Source of the DNA: Rhabditophanes sp. KR3021
Taxonomy: Eukaryota; Nematoda; Chromadorea; Rhabditida; Alloionematidae
Direction: 5' to 3'
DNA: 64,000 bases
NCBI GenBank assembly: GCA_963281155.1
Contig: CAUJLY010000003.1
Span: 1,364,001-1,428,000, forward strand
Both the position numbers and the translations under genes were made by a program. Every line of letters begins with the position of its first letter. Within the stretch, counting starts at the first letter, position 1. Positions 59,491 to 64,000 of the stretch are shown in pieces. The notes under the pieces were generated by a model, which saw nothing but the letters and a program-made list of their open reading frames with translations, was not told the origin of the DNA and made no database searches.

Positions 59491-60117
59491 CTTTCTAGTT
59501 GTTTTAATTAATTATGGTGATCCTGTCTTTTTTTATTCATTTAATCGTGTTTAAATAAAGATATTATTGTCATTTCTTGTTATATACATACTGCTTGATT
59601 TATTCCATTGATAAGTATATAATATGTGCTTTTTTAAATAAAAATAACTTTGTTCGTGTCCCGTTCTCCACAGAAAGTGGAGTTCTAGTGTTTTGACGTC
59701 ATTCGACATAGCTAGCAAGACAATCTGATTTATTGTACTAGCACATTATATATAGTAACAAAGAGCACAATAAATATGAATAAATAAATAATACAAATAT
59801 AATAATCATATATAAATGACAATATTCAACAGTTCTCATCATGTACACCCCATGTAAAATTATGGTTGGTTGATGTGGTTTTAGTTGATACTGTATATAA
59901 ACTGCAATGCAAACTACACTGTGATTTACATCATCATATCTTATATGTGTAACTATAATGTATTGAATCTTGTCCATTTCACAAATTTCCCACTTTGTAT
60001 GTCATCTTCTGCTTCACCCCCCGTATCTTTTGAAAAAAATAACCCCTTTTTAACTACTCATCTCTCTATTCAACTACCATTTCTCTTACGAATCTATAGT
60101 TTTATGGGGTAAAAGAA
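59491..60117. other. Spacer between DRG1 and the HSP70 relic
   Basis: About 630 bases with the DRG1 poly(A) signal (59554-59559). Otherwise A+T-rich, no gene. Confidence 0.5.
59554..59559 (+). terminator. Poly(A) signal AATAAA for DRG1
   Basis: Canonical hexamer 64 bases after the DRG1 stop codon. Confidence 0.55.
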
Positions 60118-60577
60118 TTGAACAAGTCCATTAACCTTTATTGCGGCGTTGCTTACGAAGCAACTGTTCTTGACGTTGCTCCTCATTCCCTCGGAATCGA
60201 AACTACGAGAAGTGCCATGTTCGTGATTATCAAGCGTAATACCACTATCCCAACAAAGACATTCGATTTTTGTACACTCTCCAGTGATGGACAACCTTCT
60301 ATCTCAATCTGCGTTTACCAAGGAAAATATTCCATGACCAGAGACAATAACTACATTGGAAAATTGGATTTAAGTGTGTTATCTTCAGCAGCCGAGGACA
60401 CTCACAAGGTCGGAGTCATTTTCCAGGTTCAGCACAACTTAATCCTCAAGGTCTCCGCTAAAAATGGTTCTACCGGAGATATACAGGACCACAGTTACCA
60501 AACAAATGACAAGACTCTTTGAAAAGCAAATCGAACAAATGATTGTCGATGCTGAAAATTACAAGGGTGATACTTAA
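60118..60577 (+). pseudogene. HSP70 pseudogene: truncated substrate-binding domain
   Basis: Fragment of a cytosolic-type HSP70. It starts at the end of the ATPase domain (LNKSIN, GVAYEATV). It has lost the segment that normally joins this to the linker and runs into LDVAPHSLGIETTRSAM, IKRNTTIPTK, then the beta-sandwich (ICVYQGKYSMTRDNNYIGK, VSAKNGSTGD). The frame stops at 60522, while the homologous helix continues in another frame (IEQMIVDAENYKGD) to a stop near 60577. So it has lost the nucleotide-binding domain and the helical lid and carries an internal deletion and a frameshift. It has no introns, consistent with a decayed retrocopy. Several normally fixed residues are altered. Confidence 0.9.
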
Positions 60578-61559
60578 AAAGGCAAAGTGTAAACAAATTC
60601 ATTCCAATGTTATTGCGTCAACATGAAACAAATGTTTACTTGAATTGTTAATTATCGTATGTGCATATATTACTTCTATGTCTTTATTTTATTGTATTTG
60701 CAAAAAATAAAACGTTTTTAATCATTTATTTTGTATCATCGGTACATTGAGAAGGTATGATAACCTAAAACAAGTGATTAAAGATGGCCACTTGTTGACT
60801 GCCAATAAAACAAACTTTGTCAAAAAACGTCTCGACTTTTATTAACAAATACATTAACATGAAATAATAATCATTTAAAAAAAGAATTGCCTTAAAATCA
60901 CCCGAACATTATACTTCTTGAACGAGTATATAAGTTACTATTGCAAATTATTTAAAAAATATTAATCTAATTTTTACCCGACACTTTGATTGGAAAGTAC
61001 CGAATTAGTTTTGTTCTAATTAACTGACTTGCAATTGTATGTATTCGTTGTAAAAACGTTACACAGTCGATGATATAATAATTTTTACAAATGCATTCCA
61101 ACTACAAACCCTAATTTATTCCTACTCCCATATAAAATGCAAAACTCCTTTGCATTTATTCACTTGATCAATCCACAAATTCTACTACAATAACAATTTA
61201 TTCCAAGTAATTTATTATAAACAGCATAAAATATTGATAACATGCAATTACTACGCTTTTTTCCACGGCACAATAATAATCTAATATGTCAACAAATAAC
61301 ATTTTAAATAATTAATCAACCTTATGCGATTCTACTTTACTTTTTTAAAGGTTAATTCACTTGGTAATGCCACAGAAAAAGGTGTTCTTTTATGCCATGT
61401 CATTCCATTAAAAACCACACACATGCACACAACTAACATTTTAATTTATGCCTGAATTCTTATAAAGCCATCCTCTTTTTTATTTGTCACATATAATATA
61501 AATTTGTCTCCAACCAATATAAATATTTATTCTATCAAATTTAATTAACTAAGCAAGTC
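60578..61559. other. Gene-free spacer with promoter of the small secreted peptide
   Basis: About 1 kb, A+T-rich. A TATAAATA-type box lies near 61518-61525, about 35-42 bases before the ATG of the small peptide gene. No other feature is seen. Confidence 0.45.
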
Positions 61560-61811
61560 ATGAAGTATTTCGTTACTTTTTATATTTGCTTTTTACTATT
61601 ATTAACTAACAATCAAGTTGAGGCTATAGGATGTCCTTCAATTTGCCGCCGCTTCAAATTCATGGAAAATTGTTCAAATCTTTGTAGAAGACCCGTCCAA
61701 ATACAACAAGCTAATTATGTCAAGAAACATACTTTTAATTTTCCAAGAACAGTTTTCATGCCAAAGGATGTTTCTGTTTCGGATTTATACAATCCAACTA
61801 TCTTTGGCTAA
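61560..61811 (+). CDS. Small secreted peptide with paired C-x3-C motifs
   Basis: Single exon of 83 residues, not recognised. A clear signal peptide (1-22, FVTFYICFLLLLTNNQVEA) precedes a mature part with four cysteines, C-x3-C-x8-C-x3-C (GCPSICRRF ... NCSNLCRR), then a cysteine-free tail ending DLYNPTIFG. The two C-x3-C pairs on neighbouring helices are the pattern of helical hairpin (alpha-hairpinin-like) peptides, a fold used for many purposes. A basic pair follows the cysteines, so the tail could be processed. A TATA-like box sits at a suitable distance, supporting a real gene. Confidence 0.55.
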   Translation: MKYFVTFYICFLLLLTNNQVEAIGCPSICRRFKFMENCSNLCRRPVQIQQANYVKKHTFNFPRTVFMPKDVSVSDLYNPTIFG

Positions 61812-61903
61812 CCAACTCATTTATTTTTATTAATTAAATTTAATTATACACACACATATTTTTGTATTCAAATAAATAACGAATGGCCTCTTTAAATTAT
61901 AAA

Positions 61904-64000
61904 CTAAATAGACACATTTGATTGCTTATCAAAATTATTTCCATCCACACTGTCTTTATCATCTATCTCATAGTCAGGTTCCATATGCACAGGCGTCACT
62001 GAGGAAGACACAGAATCTTCGGCAGTAATTTGGTTGTTTTGGTAGTCTTTATTAGTTTGATTGTGTTGTAGAGTTGAGTCGGCATGTTTATCCATGTAGT
62101 TTAACATAATTCCGGTGTTAGCAGGAATTGGTGTAGAATATGAATTCGTCCTTGAAATAGTGTTGACATTTTTCTTGGCCAAATTGCCTGTTGCATATAA
62201 AGAAGTCGGGAAAGGACTGAAAGTGGGTGTGTGGTGGTTGTTATATTGAGACAAATGACTTGGTTGTAAATTAGAACGCAATGTCGTTTGGAGGTAAGGT
62301 GTAGCATTCTGAATTGTTAATTTATTACAATAACATATCTTTAACTTACTAAATTTGAGATGGCAGGATTGTAAGAGGATTTGTTATGATATTGCAAACT
62401 ATAATTATTGCTGTATCCTTTAGTCAGATGTTTAGCAATGGGATAATCGCCTGTTTTAAGTGTTGAACAATTAAAAAATTTGGTTCGACTATCCATCGTG
62501 GTGAATACTTGTTCTGTACCTGATTTAGGACAGCAATAGTTGAGGTAAGTTGTAACTGGTCCGATTATCGAAAATGTTAGTAAACAACAGGCGAAGACGG
62601 TATCACGAAGTTCGAATGTCATTAGGGGTAATGCGATGTAGAGGCCGATGCCGAAAACTAAGCCGATGAAACTTATCAAAATGGTTTCGCGACTTTCATC
62701 GTCTCGGGCATTAAATATAGAAATGACCAGGCATATTAGTATTAAGGCTCCATTCAACGATAGGGATTTAAATAAGTTATCTTCAAATAGCAGACCAGGA
62801 GCACAACGCCACCCATACTCGTTCTTAAACTCTCCGAACTCTAATGCTGACAAATTCTTAAACAAAGCCCATTCGACTACTATAATAACTTGAAGCAACA
62901 CAAATATCCCAACCATTGAAATTAAAAGCCCTGATCCTGGATGGCAAGCTTGATAAAATTCAGAAGAATTCCTTTTAGCGTACATCAAATTGACTCTCCA
63001 TGAAGAAACAGTCTTGACCAATAAAGATGCAAAAATCAAAGTCAAACCAACAGCAAGGCAAGATTTTCTGATTGTGCATGTAATGTCAGTCGGCGAAGCT
63101 ATGAAAAAAATTGAAACTATTGAAGTAAATGCAAAGCCAATAAATAAAGTCGCATAACATACTCTAAATTGATAATTAATTACTTCCTAACATGCATTTA
63201 CATACCTATACGGGGACATAGCTAATGACCCAAATAATCTGTGATAAAGTCCAAAAGCACATATAATTGCCCATGTAAAAGCAATAAAAGCAAACAAGAT
63301 GACTGATTTTCTATTCAAGGTTATGGCTAACATCGGCATTCCTCTTGACTTTGTATTCAAAGTAACTTCTTGCATGCAATTAGACTTTGGGCAGACTGAA
63401 ACTATTTTGGTGAATGTACCATCTCTTTGTTCAATCGACAAATTAGTCAAAGATGTGTAGACAAATCCAAAATCAGGACTCCATGTCGAGATAGGTTGGT
63501 AATTAATTTGCCCACCCTGAGTGATAACTTTATTAATAGTTAATTCGGAATTGGCTGCATTAGTGAGTTGATTAATTGAAAAAGTATCAGTATAATTTAT
63601 TACCGGATTCTTGAAACTAACTTTCTTTATGGCATTGTACAAAGGAGTATGTGGATCATTCAAGCAATCTGTTAAAACAGATATGAAAGCTCCTGGGCAA
63701 ACTTCATCGACTAAATTTTTAAGTCCTGATGCTATTGAATGTACTGCTAAGGCAATTGGAGCGAAATTGACATTAGGAGCAATTGATGGGATAATTAGCT
63801 TTTGATTTGGATCGCAACTTTTGGAGAAAGCACCATGTTTTTTGTTTTCACTTGGGTGATCTGTGTCGATGTGGCATTTGAAAGCTGCTGACCAAAATTG
63901 CTTTAACCAATTAACGGGGAAAGGCAAATTTGGAAAAGACTTAGCTAAAGTCTCAATATACGTCGGTGAGATCAAATTATGCGATTCAACTGATATCAAC
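61904..64000 (-). CDS. Class C (metabotropic glutamate-like) GPCR, partial at the window edge
   Basis: Orphan class C receptor, cut by the right edge. Exons, 5' to 3': beyond 64000 to 63206, 63163-62350 and 62308-61904; about 670 residues are visible. The extracellular part has the look of a Venus-flytrap ligand domain ([15 protein letters not shown], then a [13 protein letters not shown] strand pair), followed by two cysteine pairs rather than a full cysteine-rich domain. Seven helices follow: [51 protein letters not shown] (class C C-x2-R...L-V-K-T pattern), [51 protein letters not shown] and [17 protein letters not shown]. The cytoplasmic tail is S/T/N-rich with an acidic end. It resembles insect and nematode orphan class C receptors more than true mGluRs. 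Confidence 0.82.

Noticed and set aside
1..64000. Search for tRNA, rRNA, CRISPR arrays, prophage or bacterial operon features
   Set aside because: No A/B-box pair, rRNA stretch or regularly spaced repeat was recognised by eye; spliced genes show this is eukaryotic nuclear DNA.

Overview
This is nuclear DNA from a small-genome, visibly A+T-rich invertebrate. Protein-coding genes are split by GT-AG introns, many only 39-60 bases long, and encode conserved animal proteins. A nematode, or a relative such as a nematomorph, is the best guess. The grounds are a rhodopsin-like seven-helix receptor with no named match, a divergent R-SMAD alongside a canonical co-SMAD, and splice-acceptor-like sequences directly before several start codons, as seen where spliced leaders are added. 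The species cannot be named from the sequence.

Layout. 0.7-8.3 kb (minus): a complete JIP3/JIP4 (UNC-16) motor scaffold in 11 exons; two of its introns (901-1437 and 5279-6012) are copies of each other up to both splice sites, and other introns hold broken antisense coding relics. 10.4-12.3 kb (+): SMAD4. 12.8-15.6 kb (+): a tight run of exosome subunit RRP41/EXOSC4, a carbonyl reductase-type SDR and WDR83/MORG1, possibly an operon. 15.6-24 kb: mostly non-coding, with a Q/N-rich zinc-finger gene carrying a 2.7 kb intron. 24.3 kb (+): a 7TM receptor. 25.3-27.7 kb: relics. 27.7-33.4 kb (+): ECM29 proteasome adaptor. 33.5-34.0 kb (minus): BCL7. 35.1-36.3 kb (+): MPP10, short at its N terminus. 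36.6-40.4 kb (minus): CERT ceramide transfer protein. 41.4-43.1 kb (+): a divergent R-SMAD ending in SSIS. 43.4-44.0 kb (+): a Ly6-type protein. 47.5-49.5 kb (+): an inhibitory SMAD6/7-like gene with a one-base frame break. 49.8-50.1 kb (minus): SF3B5. 50.4-52.6 kb: relics. 52.7-53.5 kb (minus) and 53.6-59.5 kb (+): a J-protein and DRG1 from one shared 149-base promoter region. A minus-strand type I membrane protein gene lies inside a 4.1 kb DRG1 intron. 60.1-60.6 kb: an HSP70 pseudogene. 61.6 kb: a small secreted cysteine peptide. 61.9 kb to the right edge (minus): a class C GPCR, cut by the window end.

Functional themes. Three SMAD classes (co-, receptor-regulated-like and inhibitory) lie within 39 kb, so much of a TGF-beta/BMP output pathway sits in one neighbourhood. 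Most other genes are housekeeping: RNA processing (EXOSC4, MPP10, SF3B5, WDR83), proteasome care (ECM29), chromatin (BCL7), ribosome-associated GTPase (DRG1) and lipid transfer (CERT). The most unusual structures are the duplicated whole introns in the JIP3 gene and the many degraded coding relics between and inside genes. Exon coordinates were worked out by hand from frame continuity and splice motifs; every multi-exon model given as complete sums to an exact number of codons except the two where a frame break is stated.
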